A DNA stretch of 64,000 nucleotides from Spirodela intermedia (GCA_902729315.2 LR746269.1:6898731-6962730); one strand, 5' to 3'; positions 1 to 12,097 are shown, numbered from the stretch's first letter. The notes: generated from the sequence alone by a model not told the origin. A program made the numbers and translations.

Positions 1-570
1 AGATGGGAGATGAAATCCGTATTTTTAAGTGGCTATAAATGGTGCTTCTCTGCGTTGACCAGAAAGCACTTCGAGATCATATGAGAAATGGGAATATGTG
101 GAGAAGAAATTGTGCTCGGAAATGAACTAGATGAATGAACACAGGTATGGAAATTAATCTCAGAGTAATAATATATGGAAATAATCCAAAACTTGAGATG
201 TCTATAAATAGCCCATTTCTTTGTGTTGATGACAACTCAGAAAGCGTATTAATACAGTTTGAAACATGGATCAGAAGGATGAAGAAGGATCTGATATATT
301 ATACAAGGAAAAAATAAATAAAAATCTTGCTTTCCCGGTCACTTGACGCATACATGGTTAAGTGGATCAATGGGTCTTGGGGCTCAAGTCAGACCAATAG
401 AAAACGGACTGGGTAGGGTCGGAGTTTTGAGCGGGCCCATTTTCTCATGACACGTGGCATCAACCCAGGATGCCCATTTTCCAGCCTTTTCTCCGGGCCT
501 GAGGCCGGGCCCATGAATGGCAAGAAGTGAAGTAGATAATGACTAAGTCAATGGAAGCAGCACATCAGAA
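1..570. other. Intergenic, downstream of GNAT gene
   Basis: No coding segment is supported here. The stretch around 400-520 has several GGGCCCA/GGGCCC motifs typical of plant site II promoter elements, so it may include a promoter for a gene to the left of the window. The small open frame at 135-317 has no recognisable features. Confidence 0.4.
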
Positions 571-3500
571 TCAGACCTCAAACCCTATTTTCCTGTACAG
601 CTCCTGAGCGGATGTGTTGTCTGCATGTACATGAACAAACAGCTGCTTCATCCCTATCAAGAAACATGGAGAAAAATATCACACCGCCTTTTATAGAACC
701 ATTCACCCGACCATGGCAGTGATACGCATCAAAAGACTTCTTTCTCTCTCTTCGCACTTGGGATATATACCTGCGGAAACAGCCATATCAGTTGCCAAAT
801 AAAGCATATTGGATGCGATTCCTTGGCGTCGAGCAAACTTTGAGACGCACACATTCGCTATGTATGCATATCGTTGTGTATCATGCGTTGCAAGGATGGA
901 ACAAGGCTTCTTGATCTCCTGAAATGGCAAATAATGGTCGTTAGAAGACTTGAGGATTCCTCTTCAGTAGAGAGAAAGATGGGGCATGAAAACAGAGGCT
1001 TTCTCACCCCAGGGAATTTCTCGCCGTGCAATAGCAGCCGGATGCTGAGGTCCAGAGTCCCAACCACGCTGTTCAGGACAGTTCTTCTGATGTTGGGATC
1101 TTCCTTCTTCACCTGAGAGCAATGAAAACGTGTACACTTCAATTCAACATCATCTACATTTTCATGGAGAGATATCTTCGTCCATCCTTCATATCAATTT
1201 TTTTTTTCATATTTAATAACGATGATAAGTTATGATAATGGCGAGTGAATCAGAGAAGTTGATTGCTTTTAACATTGCACGTGTACTTCGGATGAGATGA
1301 GAGGTTACTATCTGACCAGGTTCTTCAGGGAGTTGACATTTTCTGTTTCTGGATGCTGGAATTATATATAGGGAGTAAGTTGGGTAACCCTAGCTTGGAC
1401 TTTATTTCAAAAAACTTTGGGTCTGTCCCCTCTGTTAGTAAAGATATTCATCTGTAAGAACTATCATTACGCACAAAGTATGCTAAAGAGAATAACCATT
1501 TAAGAAAAAAGGCAATAAAATCATAATTTCCACAGGATCATTCAGTGTGAGGTAGTAATTTCATATGAGCCGATATCAACTTATTTTATCCAAGATCTTT
1601 TTGAACACAGGGGGAGCATTCCCAAGTTCACCAATCATAATCAGCGGTTGGAGAAACTAAGGATCCAACCTACATATAATATCCAGATGGCTCTCTGGAG
1701 AGGATCAACTTAATTCAAGTAAATAAAAATGATTCTGCATAAGCAAAATAAAATGTGAAATATATTTCAGAACTATCTTTACACAATCTAAAGAAGAAGA
1801 ATCCAGTTGAAACAGTGCATAATTAAAAAAAATTCGAAGACATACCGAAACAATGCACAAGCACTTCAAGGAGTTGCCCTCTCGTCCAGCGCATCTGCGC
1901 TTCAGAGCATTGAACTCCTTCAAAAATAGTGATAAGTTTTATCAGCTGTCAAGATAAAAACTTTTGGGCTGGAAGGATCGGATTTGGCAAAATACGGTCA
2001 TCATGTTAACTTTTATGGTATCACGGAAGGTACAGGGTTTAATTGGCAAGAAGGTAAAAATGATCTGCGAGGATGCTAAAATGTATATAGATAGTTTCTC
2101 CTTATCGGAGGCAGCTGCCTGCTCTCATCCCCAAACAATTCCCCCTCCCCATGGTGGCCCTCCTCTCCTGTGGCAAACCCCTCAAAACTCTGAAGAGAAG
2201 AAGAGGACTGAGTTGGTTTTAAATGTTGCTGAGATAATAAGCAACTCCAAATCTGCCAGCATGGACACAAATTATTGCCCATTTCGAAATTATGATTCAA
2301 TTATCATGATCAATTTTCCATCTTTTTTGAATAAGAAAACAGAGTGAGCAAAACATGGGAAGGCAACATACCGTATGAAAAAAAAAAACCCAACACACGG
2401 GACGTGACATGAACAACTCCTCTCATCTCTAGTGGAAACATTCCCAAAAAGGAAATATTCCCAAAAACGATTTTATTTTATTTTAATTATTTTTTGCGTT
2501 CACTCAATGAGATTAGAGTTAAAACGAAAAACTCCCAAAAAGGAGTAAGCACTACAAGCCTGAAAGATATCTCCGACATCCATAAAGATTGATGTGATAC
2601 GAAGACTAAACCATGCTAAGAGCAGAGGAAAAAAAGTCTAACCTCCTCTGCATATTTTCTCTTGTAGTTATCAACGTGCCTGTAAAATTAAATGGCAGCC
2701 ATGGGACTCCGATAGACAAATGTTTAGGAAAAATAATGATTGACGATAGAACCGAGCAAGCCAATGAACATAAAAGCATATTATAGAACATAACAGTTAC
2801 CTCATGTATGACATGGGGTCCCAATGGGCTTCTGCCCGAAGCCATGAAGCTGTCTGTCACATTACATAACATATATATAAGGCAATGGCAAAATACAAGC
2901 ATATGAAGTCAAACAGTTGACTGCGAGGAGCATACCCAGTATTCCTCATCAATCACAGCTTCACGGGCAACAAATCGACCAAAAGCCCGTTTCAGTCCTT
3001 TACACATTTCCTTGTCACTGACCTGCAGCTTATCAAAAGCAAGCTCAGAAAGTTTCGAGCCACTTGTTTCAGGCACTGCTGATTGTTGAATTTTTGTGGA
3101 ACTGTCCTTGCATTGCACACCATCAGTTTTACATCTATAATGGCCTTTAGGCGGTGTTTCCCTGTGATGTGGGAAAAGGAAATCAGAATGACACAATTAT
3201 TGGTAGACACATCAGATTTTCTCAGCCAATGTGAACAGAAGAACCATAAGTTCTTTTTATTGTCTACAGTTGAATGGCAACGCATATAGATGACACTTGA
3301 TTAACCTTATGCATGGAAAAAAATATTAAATGATAATGAGATGAACAACACGAAACTATCACCGTCAACCAGAAAACAGAGAGAAAATGCTACTCAGCCA
3401 CTGCATGAATAAGTGAATAAAATCCCACAATACTGAATGTGGTAGTAGCCATCAAACACGATGAACTGAGTAGGCTAAGGAAGCATCAAACTGGCATCAA

Positions 3501-5018
3501 ACACGATGAAAAAATCTATGTTCAAAGACTTAAAGGATGATCATTTCCCTCGCCTTCACTATTTAGCAGCAATATTTCTCATATTTACATTTGCTGAGAC
3601 GCAGTTTTTGTCTCAGAGGTGTCACATGTCTGAGCTTTTGCATATCCTAGATTGCTTCATTTCAATAAACATTCCCATCCTTTCCCTGAGAAAGAATAGA
3701 ACGTTTTCAGTATCTGAACAGGTAAGACCCAATAGGGACGTGGAATGCAAAGCCGAATCAATGCAATACATCAAGCATGCTCTTAAATAAAAGAAGCAGC
3801 ACACATCACTCCGTTTCGTGAATTTGTTCCCCCTGAAGGCAAGATCATACTGCGGACGCAGGGATCAAGGTCCACTTAATCACACGAGATTCACGCCCAA
3901 CATAATCTTCAATAAAGATAGTCCGATCATTGAGATAACCTATAGAGTTCATATTCCACAGCCTACGATTGTTGACTTACTTTCTAGACCCGTCCGAAAT
4001 AATGGTAATACATTCTCAAGTCATTCAAATATATGTAACAATTCAGTTTGCGATCTCATCTTTTAGTTGGAAAGGGAATCAATAGAGCAGGAGAACTAAT
4101 GTGATAAGACTTACACGGGTCAATTGTACTACTACTTATCTTGGGATCATGCCATAATTGGGAACGAAGTTCTGCAGCTTCTCAACTCGAGTAGAACAAT
4201 AATGTGCTTTACTTCTATAAAACCCATACTTGTGCTCAACTCAACTCAAGTTCCCGTGAGAAAATCCTCTTTAGTGGCAGTATTATTCTGTTCTATTACC
4301 TTGAATCATCCAATAAATGATCTAGCGATCCAGAACCATGGTATGAGTAGAGAAAGGGAACATCAACCTTTTATCTCGGTATTCCAAAAGTGTGCGTGAG
4401 TACAGGGAGGAAAATCTACAGCATAATTGCCTCTAAAAAATTTTGGTCAGAGATAGCAATATGAATGATCTTAATACAGGCCAGACTATAGATGAGTGGT
4501 CTGTGAGGATTTCGCATTCTCTAAATTGCAAAAGGATAAGACATGATGGGCCATAATTGTTCGTTGAAAACAAGCATAGATGGCAACGCAATACATCAGA
4601 ATCCCCATACTGTTCTGCTAATTTCCCTTTTATTTATACATACTCGGCGGCTTTCCCCATGGAGTCTAGGGTTCTACGTACCACAATATACTCCCAAGGG
4701 AAAGTATCAGATTTCAGCGAACTTAGTGATGGGTGTCGTCGCAAATGCGCAACATCCTCAGATTCAGGCACCAGAAGAAGCCAAACATGATTCATCGCAC
4801 AGAAAAGAATAACACAAAGAAAAAATAATAATTCAGTCACCAGGTTGTACCACAAAGTGGAAGTGATCCTCGCGAAATAGGACACGGAACGGCTCATTCT
4901 CCCTTTGGCAGGTGCCCGAGCCCCGCGAGTGGAAGCAACTTGGAATTGGGGAATGAAGCATCCCCTGGGCAAAATTTCTTTTGAGAGAAACATTCTCGGG
5001 AGCCTGCGCTTGGCACAT
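571..5018 (-). CDS. GCN5-related N-acetyltransferase (GNAT), probably plastid
   Basis: Acetyl-CoA dependent N-acetyltransferase of the plant GNAT group that carries organelle leaders. Seven consecutive minus-strand exons join in phase: 2936-3161, 2801-2853, 2643-2679, 1846-1917, 1008-1112, 771-918 and 571-653, ending in TGA at 571-573. The joined protein contains EYWTASWLRAEAHWD, then RHVDNYKRKYAEEEFNALK, the core strand VVGTLDLSIRLLL, the acetyl-CoA binding motif A YIANVCVSKFARRQGIASN, and motif B MKQLFVHVHADNTSAQELY near the C-terminus, as in Arabidopsis GNAT6/7-like proteins. The first exon is not resolved: a Ser/Arg/Pro-rich stretch between about 4840 and 5018 looks like a transit-peptide exon, but no good donor there is in phase with the exon at 3161, so another small exon may be missing. 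The 5' UTR probably reaches the CT tract at 5496-5536. Confidence 0.8.
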
Positions 5019-5495
5019 AACCCTTACTCGCGGCCTTGTTCCTTCACAGCTGGACAAGGGAATCCACCGACTCAGAACCACACAAAAAAAAAAAACTAAA
5101 ACAAAAATTAAATGTGGACGTGAGGTCTCCAAGTTCCTCCACAACGGAAGTACAATACCTACCAGGCGGCTGAGAATTCGACGGATCGTGACGAAACAAT
5201 ATCCAGAAATGAACGGCACAGGCGAAACTGAGACGCCAAATTTGGAGAAAGACGAGGAAAGAGAACGCAGCGGAGTTACCCCCGATCAACTACGACGGGC
5301 AGACTCCCGAACGCACTGCCTCCTCGACGAGCGAGACTGAGAGCTTCAGAGGAGAAAGTAGAGAAGGAAAATAGTAAAGAAGAAGAGGGAGGAATGGAAT
5401 CTGGGAAGGGACGGACGCGGAGAGTTGGACGGGGAAAGTAGACGACGACGGGGAGGCGAGGGCGGCGACGTGTTCCTTCCTCCTCCTGTTCTCCC

Positions 5496-5536
5496 CTCTC
5501 TCTCCCTCTCTCTCTGTCTCTCTCTCTCTCTCTCTT
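5496..5536. repeat. CT/GA microsatellite in GNAT 5' leader
   Basis: Imperfect (CT)n run. Read on the minus strand it is a GA tract just upstream of the likely GNAT start region, a position typical for 5' UTR GAGA-type tracts in plants. Confidence 0.8.
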
Positions 5537-6094
5537 CTTGTGGAAGAGATGGGAACGGGTGATGTGGCGGCCGTCGGTCTGACTTTTTTATCCGTTTCTC
5601 TGTCCACGTGGCCAACTTTATCGGGTTACGGTTCCTCAATATTTAAAATAAGCCATCTTATTTTTATAAATAACTTAAAAGTCCTTTTAGGACTAAAATA
5701 AAATATAATAAATGGGAATTTATTAATTTCACGCAGCGCTCGGAGAGTACAGGTACAATAAATGTTATCTGATGTGAAATCAGATAACATTCAGAATAAC
5801 AATCTTAACTCAATTTCCAGTGATTTCAGTGAAATTGTAAGAATGAAAAAATATGAGGGGCTTTTTTAAGGAAATCCCGGGGGGGAAATATCTGCGACCC
5901 GATAAGATGCGGAGACCTCCCGACGGGATATGTCGAACGGTGGAGGGGGAGGCACGTGCGAGTTATCCTTCAAAATTTATTATTTGGTTTCAACACCTTG
6001 CAAAGCCAGTTGACTCATTGAGAAACCCCTACTTTTTAAAAATTTAATTCGTTACCCTTTCGATGCCATCGCACGCCAACTATATTTAACAATA

Positions 6095-6097
<3 letters not shown>

Positions 6098-6131
<34 letters not shown>

Positions 6132-6194
6132 CCTGCAAGCGAGGAAATGATGGGTTCGCTTTACCGGACGAAGAGGAGAGAGAGAGAGAGAGAG
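6098..6194. repeat. Paired CT and GA microsatellites
   Basis: A (CT)15 run at 6098-6128 is followed 48 bp later by a (GA)9-10 run at 6176-6194. The two are complementary, so they could pair as a hairpin in RNA. Confidence 0.8.
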
Positions 6195-6628
6195 AATCAG
6201 GGACAATAAGAATAAGAAATTTCTGGGGGACCAGGAGTCGAAAATAATAACAGTGGAAGTATATCAAAAATTTAACTCGTTTTTCAGGACTAAAATCAAA
6301 TAACCGTTCTTTATATATATAAAGAACGGCACGCATCAAACAGAGAAAATCGTGCCGTAAAATCCTCCAATGTGGGCATTTTCAGATGATTAAATAACGG
6401 ATAGAACCGGAGATTAAACCCCTGCATTTCATATTCTATATGGCGAAAATTTTCCTCCATAATGCGGTCATCACATTGAATACCAGTATAAATAATATCT
6501 GATAAACAAATAAAAATATTTAGGATACCATTGAACGCAGATGCAGTTGTTCAATCTCCATCTGCCAGGAGAACCTGGCTCTCTGATCTATGGCATCAAG
6601 GGACACTAAATTCTCTCATACAGAGAGA

Positions 6629-6654
6629 ATATATATATATATATATATATATAT
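6629..6654. repeat. (AT)13 microsatellite
   Basis: Pure alternating AT run in intergenic DNA. Confidence 0.85.
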
Positions 6655-7017
6655 TAAAGATAATGGTAAATTGGAGATCAGTTGATTGAGATATAGAATG
6701 GCCGATGAACCATGGTGAATGTGCATAATACTGATGAATGCCCAGAAATAAATTATTGTCTAATCGTAGCGCATCAAGGGGCGAAATTTCTTCACATATG
6801 AAAAAGATTGCATTAAAAGTAAGAAAATAACGCACATTTCACATGATTTCTTTTACCGGAAAAGATGATGAAACTGGAGATGGCTTGTTCATGATGAAGA
6901 AATTTTGATCAAGAAGAAGGTGTGCTTGAGGTTTGGAAGAAATGAGCGGGAGCTAAGATTGGTAGGGAGAGAGACAGATGGTGGTTCAGGGTTTCTGCAG
7001 CATACGCAGACTGAGGA

Positions 7018-8695
7018 TCAGACATTCTTGTTCTTCTTCATCTTTGATGGTGGCCACCTCCCCTTCTTCCTCAGCACGCGCTTGCGGACGAGGCGCTTCC
7101 TTCGGAGCCTGATCTTCTTTGCTAGCTTCATCTTCAGCTTCTGCTCGAGCCTCAGCTGCAGCTTTGACTCCAAGGGAAGACCCTCTACAGAGGCAGAGGC
7201 TTCTTTCCCTGCATCAGGTGCGCTGGGGCTGCTGGAATCGCTCCCATCGTTCTCCGAGGCACGAGCAGCCACATTCCGCTTTCCAGAAACAGTAAAAGAA
7301 GGAAATCCCAGCTGAACAGTTGAGCTTCCGCATTGCCTTGTCACTGCAGCAATGGAAAGAAGAAAAAAAATCAGTGGAGAAATTGGAAGGAAGCTCAAGT
7401 GAGACTCGGATAGAGTTCAAGGGGGGACAAAAACCAATAACATGGAAAAGGGTAAATCGACATGGGTGGAGAAGGTTCATACAAGAGTTGACTCCCGAGT
7501 GACAATCAACTATAATTTATGAGAAAGAAAATTCCAATCATGAAATCATTCAAAGATTTTTTTTTTGCAAATGTAGATAAAAAAGATCACCCAAAATGCA
7601 TAATTAAGAGTGCTAGAAATCACAATGATCTGGGGGAGAGGCTCAGAACCCAGAGGAAATTGAGAGAGAAACAGCTGTGGGGAAGAAAAAATGGAATAAT
7701 CAGATCAGAAGTGGTGAGCATCTCCCATTGTAATGAAACCTAATAGCCACCATGGTAATGCCCCCTTCTCATACTTGCTCAACATCGTGTTAAATGACGG
7801 TAGAGAAGTTCTGCAAGAGATCAGATTTCATGCTTCGAAGTATTTTATGCTTCAATTGCGTACTCTACTCTTTTTGATCAAGGCATTGACATGATTCACC
7901 CAGAAAGAAAGAAAGAAAAACCTAAAAGAAACCTTGCAACACTTGATATGAACTCAATCTGGGGAAAAGTGGATCTTAAGAGGATAGTGTCACGCTCATC
8001 ATGGAATCCTCTCCGGAAAAAAAATTCCATCAATGAGAAAACAAAATTAAATTCATGTTTAGAAAAAGAGTAACTCCAGAGAGTGTTGATCTCACCGAAT
8101 GCCAGTCGGAAATTTAGCAAAAAGCATGCAATATTTGAAAAAAGAGGAAATTAAATCGACTGGAAGGAAATAGCCAAAGTCGTAAGACGGGAAGAGGAGA
8201 GAGGTGTTAGTGAACGCTCGCACACCCATGAGAACGAAACTGTGACGAAATGAGCACACACAACTAACCACGGTCAAAACTCAAATGGAGAAGGATTTGA
8301 CACAAATTGGCAACAACGAATTCCAAATGCAGACTTGTTTCCGGAGGGGAAAACGCGCTTAAACTATCCTATAATGTAAAAAAAAATGGGCAACGCATAG
8401 GTGAATTGGGCCTACGGGCAGATAAACGGCTGTAAAAAAGTTCGGCATCACCCCGAACTAGACAACAAAGACTTTCAGGACATTACAGGGACGAAGAAGA
8501 GAAGGAATTAGGGGGAACAAAGCCTCCATCATGGCGTTCAAGTGGGGAGAGAAACTTACAGGGGACGACCGCCAAGGATGGCGAAGGAGCGGGAACCAGC
8601 AATCTACAGGGAGGAGCAAGTGAACGGCGCGACCCAGATAAAAGTAGAGACGAGGAGACGACGGATGGGGCGGGAGGGAGCAGGAGGGCCGCCAT
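7018..8695 (-). CDS. PSRP5: 50S ribosomal protein 5, chloroplastic (PSRP5)
   Basis: Plastid-specific protein of the chloroplast 50S ribosomal subunit. There are two exons: 8560-8695, with a canonical GTAAGT donor at 8559, and 7018-7343, preceded by TTGCTGCAG. The phases agree (136 + 326 nt) and give 153 residues, close to the Arabidopsis protein. The N-terminus is an Ala/Ser/Pro-rich transit peptide starting MAALLLPPAPSVVSS. The mature C-terminus is the very basic family signature: LAKKIRLRRKRLVRKR, then GRWPPSKMKKNKNV at the end. The start at 8695 was chosen because it begins the transit peptide; an upstream in-frame ATG would add 27 residues. The single intron is 1.2 kb. The gene is divergent to tRNA-Arg and p23. 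Confidence 0.92.
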
Positions 8696-8808
8696 TTCTC
8701 CTCTGCCTCTCGTCAGACTGGAGGAGGGAAGTATGGAGGGTGCCTTTCGGATAAGCTGGAGCCTCTGAAAATGCAATTAAAAAATAATATAGAAAAACTT
8801 AATTAATT

Positions 8809-8881
8809 GACTCCATGGCCCAATGGATAAGGCGCTGGTCTACGGAACCAGAGATTCTGGGTTCGATCCCCAGTGGAGTCG
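8809..8881 (+). tRNA. tRNA-Arg (anticodon ACG)
   Basis: Complete cloverleaf read by eye: acceptor GACTCCA pairs with TGGAGTC; the D arm is GCC/GGC; the anticodon stem CTGGT/ACCAG encloses loop CTACGGA with anticodon ACG; the T arm CTGGG/CCCAG encloses TTCGATC. The discriminator base is G at 8881. There is no intron and no encoded CCA, as expected for a nuclear gene. It lies in the roughly 490-bp divergent promoter between PSRP5 and p23. Confidence 0.96.
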
Positions 8882-9185
8882 ATCGTTACATTAGGCTTTA
8901 TGAAAAAATAAATCTTTAATTTTATTTAAGAAATTAAATCATATTTTGGGAATTTCCGGTTCCTTTTGTTGGTGCCTCAAGCTCCTAGGTCTCTGGAATG
9001 TTCGAGTAGCTTCCGCAAAGGACGCGGGAGAATGCCCAGCATTCACCATCTCCAGGATATAATTCCTCCCTTCTCGCTCTTCTCATCTCCATGCTTCAGC
9101 ATCCCCAGAAAGACTCTCTCTCTGTTACTGCCATCGCAAAGGAAAGGCCCAAGGTTATCTCTCTCCATCTCCCGCGCTCTCCAGC

Positions 9186-10327
9186 ATGAGGTAATGAAGC
9201 ATGTATCCCTCTCTCTCTCTCTCTCTCTATCTAGAGTAGTTCTACATTGTTATTCAGTCCCGCCGAGTTAGCTTTTGAAAGTATTTCATCGTCTTCGGAT
9301 GGCTTGATCTCGGATGAACGGACACCAAGAACAGAGGCCAGCGACGGGCGGGGCTGAGGTGGAAATCTCGAGCTTCGATGTCGTGTTTGGACAATTTGAG
9401 CGACGGATTCCCGTCGCTCGTCTTCGTTTTAGGGTTGTCCCCCGAGGAAGACGATGATGAACTCCTCTAATCTTCTCCGGTTCCAGCAGGCACCCAACGG
9501 CGAAATGGTCGCAGAGTTCCGACAAGATATACCTCACCATCGAGTTGCCCGACGCGAAGGACGTGAAGCTGAAGCTCGAACCCGAGGGGAAGTTCGTCTT
9601 CTCCGCTATTAAAGATGGCGTCTCCTACGAGATCGACATAGAACTCGCCGGCAAAGTCGACGTAGAGGTAAATCGGATTCAACGAGGCACATTATGATAT
9701 ATGTCTGCAGATATATCGATCCGATGCTCGTACTCTTGGGGGTGTTGCAGGAGAGCAAGGTCAGCGTCGGCGTGCGGAGCATCGTCTACGTCATCCAGAA
9801 ATCAGAGAAGAAATGGTGGACCAGGTTGCTGAAACAGGAGGGGAAGCCTCCTGCTTTCCTCAAGGTGGATTGGGACAAATGGGTTGATGAAGAAGACGAA
9901 GGTAATCTCGCATCAGAATATCGAAAATCTTCCTGGGGCGCTGTTTATGGCTCACTGATTCTTTCTCTCATGCTTGTTTGTGGACAGCGAACCAGGGCTT
10001 GGACTTTGATGACATGGATTTTTCGGTCAGCGCTGACCCCTCAATCTGAAAGAATTCTTCACTGTTCATAGATTATGAGATTGGTCTTGAATGTGCTGAC
10101 GAAGAGGTGAAAAAATCTCTGCAGAAGCTGGACATGGGAGGGGATGATGACCTCGACATGGATGATTTCCAGGGCAGAGAAGGTGAGGATGAGTCCTCGA
10201 AGAGTGTTTCCACCAGAATCTATCTTAGGGTTCTTGAGGAGTGGTTTTCCTGTCTGCAGAAGATGCTGAAGAAGCCAAGGATGAGGCGGGATTCGCTGCA
10301 AAAGTCAACGAGGAGACCGGTAAATGA
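9186..10327 (+). CDS. p23 co-chaperone of HSP90 (CS domain)
   Basis: Small acidic co-chaperone that binds the ATP-bound HSP90 dimer in the cytosol. Six coding exons join in phase: 9186-9190 (only ATGAG), 9487-9667, 9751-9901, 9988-10025, 10125-10182 and 10260-10327, giving 166 residues. The protein begins MSRHPTAKWSQSSDKIYLT, the typical plant p23 start, and runs through the CS fold (ELPDAKDVKLKLEPEGKF; KKWWTRLLKQEGKPPAFLKV with DWDKWVDEEDE). The tail is acidic and Gly/Asp-rich (DFDDMDFS, KLDMGGDDDLDMDDF). The five-nucleotide first coding exon explains why no long open frame covers the start. Intron 1 contains a CT tract at 9209-9228. Confidence 0.93.
9209..9228. repeat. CT microsatellite in p23 intron 1
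   Basis: (CT)10 run 18 bp after the donor of the first p23 intron. Confidence 0.85.
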
Positions 10328-10574
10328 TCGATGTTGCACCATACGTAGGAAATCTGATGTCTGTCGCGTTGACGTTTTAAAATGCTGTGAGTCATGAACT
10401 GCCAATGGTCTCTGATCTTTCTGATAAAAGCCCCCTCCTTTTTAATCCATCCTCGCTCCCGTTGACTCCGCATCCCCTCTATCTGATCGAAGTCAAACAA
10501 TCAACCAATCCACGACTTCCATATCTGACATGCAATTAAAAACCCGGACGATGCGTCAATGCTTCGGCCTTTTC

Positions 10575-12035
10575 CTAGTGAAGGAACTTGTGGATCCCCC
10601 GCTGAGAGAGAATTTCTAGGAGCGGAAGGACCCATTGTCCACCGCGTTGACCTTCCACAGGATCTCTGCTCATTTCATGGCCTACGCCTCCCTCGGGCTC
10701 GGTCAACTGATTCGGGCAGCCACTGGTTCGGCGACCCATCGAGATCAGATCCAGCATCCTCCTCCGAACAGAGTAAATGGAGTTGGGTTCCATCAGACAT
10801 CCTCTTCTGTAAGCTTCTCGGAGAAACACCACCTGGGAGCCGCCGCCGCCTTTGGTGGATATGTAGAAGATCCCGGGGTGCTTCAAGAGGAGTTCCCGCA
10901 CGTTGACTTCCATGGCGAAGTCCCTCCGGAAGTGGGAGAGCCGCTCGACCTCGATCATCTTCTCCACGGTCAAACTCAGAAGCTCGTGGATGATCCCCAC
11001 GGCCCTCTTCTCGAAACGTTCGAGGCCGCCGCAAGAACGGACGCGGACGGCGGCCTCCATCTTCTCGTAGGGTTTCGCGTACTGGAGCCTCTGCCAGTTC
11101 TTGAGCTTCTCCCTGAAACCCTTCTCGACCTCGAAACCAGTGGGAAGATGAATGGGGAAGGCGTACCTGATCTCGAACTCGCTGAGCCACTTCTCCCTGA
11201 GCTCTCTCTCCCTCCACTTCTCCACCTCCGCTTCGATCTCTGCATCTCCAGAGACCACCAGGGAGACTGTCTCAGGGGTTTCCAGCCTGAAATCCTGCGG
11301 ACGGTTGAGAATAACGGAGGTTCTGAAATCATCGGGAAGGCCGAGCTCCCTTCTCGCCAGCCACAGCGCATGGACATGGAGAGCCCCGCGGGTGGAGATC
11401 GTGAGAAGCTTCTTCAGCCGGCGCACCGCCTCGGATTCAGACTCTCTGATGATTCTCGCTTCCTCTTCGATCAGGTCGGCCATCCTCTGCGTGATTCTGC
11501 AACACACGTTCTTCTCGGTTTCGTGGACGAAAATCTCGAATACCTGAGGATATTTGCGGAGGAAGGCTCCGATCGCCATGTTCAGATCGACGTCCATCTT
11601 CCGCCTCGAGAGAAGCTGCAGGGATGCGTGCTGGCCCCTCCGACTCGAGATCACCTCCTGCAAGCTCAGAACCTTTCGCAGTTTCTTCAACTGGATCATC
11701 AGACCGTCGAGCCTGAGATCTCTGGTTCTGCTCTCCAGCCGCGTTCGCGCGGAATCCACCGGCTTCTTCCATCTTCTCGGAGTGTTCGAATTGAACGGGC
11801 CGAAGACCACGACATCTTCCCCGGAGGGAGAAGAAACCTTGCCTAGTACGCTGGTTCGAGCATCTGCCGGCGACTTGCATCGGTGGACACACCGGAGGAA
11901 CACGCCGAAGGCCATCGATCCGAAGACTGGTCGATCGATTTCAGGATTACCTACCAGAGAAGAGAGAAGCGTCAAGCTCAAATGGCGCATAAAAGGAAGG
12001 TACCAACGAACAGAGTCGAACTCAGAGCTTGTCAC
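10575..12035 (-). CDS. PORR-domain organellar RNA-binding protein
   Basis: Intronless plant organelle RNA recognition (PORR) protein; members bind and help splice group II introns in mitochondria or chloroplasts. The open frame is 486 residues. The domain runs from about residue 110 (LKKLRKVLSLQEVISS) through FLRKYPQVFEIF near 160, ELGLPDDFRTSVILNRPQDF, the WxxRE..REKW region, and VNVRELLLKHPGIFYISTKG with RRGCLMEPNSIYSVRRRML near the end. Three N-terminal Met are possible: residue 1 (12035), 16 (11990) and 41 (11915); the last, MAFGVFLRCVHRCK, looks most like a mitochondrial presequence, so the start is uncertain. WTF9-like is one possibility, but I cannot assign the subgroup. GC content is high, which produces a long antisense shadow frame. 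Confidence 0.9.
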   Translation of the reverse strand: MTSSEFDSVRWYLPFMRHLSLTLLSSLVGNPEIDRPVFGSMAFGVFLRCVHRCKSPADARTSVLGKVSSPSGEDVVVFGPFNSNTPRRWKKPVDSARTRLESRTRDLRLDGLMIQLKKLRKVLSLQEVISSRRGQHASLQLLSRRKMDVDLNMAIGAFLRKYPQVFEIFVHETEKNVCCRITQRMADLIEEEARIIRESESEAVRRLKKLLTISTRGALHVHALWLARRELGLPDDFRTSVILNRPQDFRLETPETVSLVVSGDAEIEAEVEKWRERELREKWLSEFEIRYAFPIHLPTGFEVEKGFREKLKNWQRLQYAKPYEKMEAAVRVRSCGGLERFEKRAVGIIHELLSLTVEKMIEVERLSHFRRDFAMEVNVRELLLKHPGIFYISTKGGGGSQVVFLREAYRRGCLMEPNSIYSVRRRMLDLISMGRRTSGCPNQLTEPEGGVGHEMSRDPVEGQRGGQWVLPLLEILSQRGIHKFLH

Positions 12036-12097
12036 CTTAAACCCTAACTTCTACCATGAACACTCGCCTCCACCACTGCTCTGAGATCCCCATCACA

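Larger units (their letters stand above)
5640..7017. other. Intergenic between GNAT and PSRP5
   Basis: No gene is seen. The stretch is AT-rich and contains a 12-bp-arm hairpin (5762-5790), a CT tract (6098-6128), a GA tract (6176-6194), a perfect 26-bp palindrome (6304-6329) and an AT tract (6629-6654). Open frames here are short and low-complexity. Confidence 0.5.

Noticed and set aside
5290-5639. Minus-strand frames near the GNAT leader
   Set aside because: Low-complexity GA-derived Arg/Glu and Ser/Pro; likely 5' UTR.
10635-11846. 403-codon open frame on the + strand
   Set aside because: It is the antisense shadow of the PORR gene. High GC at third positions suppresses stops on the other strand; the minus-strand protein has clear family motifs and this one has none.
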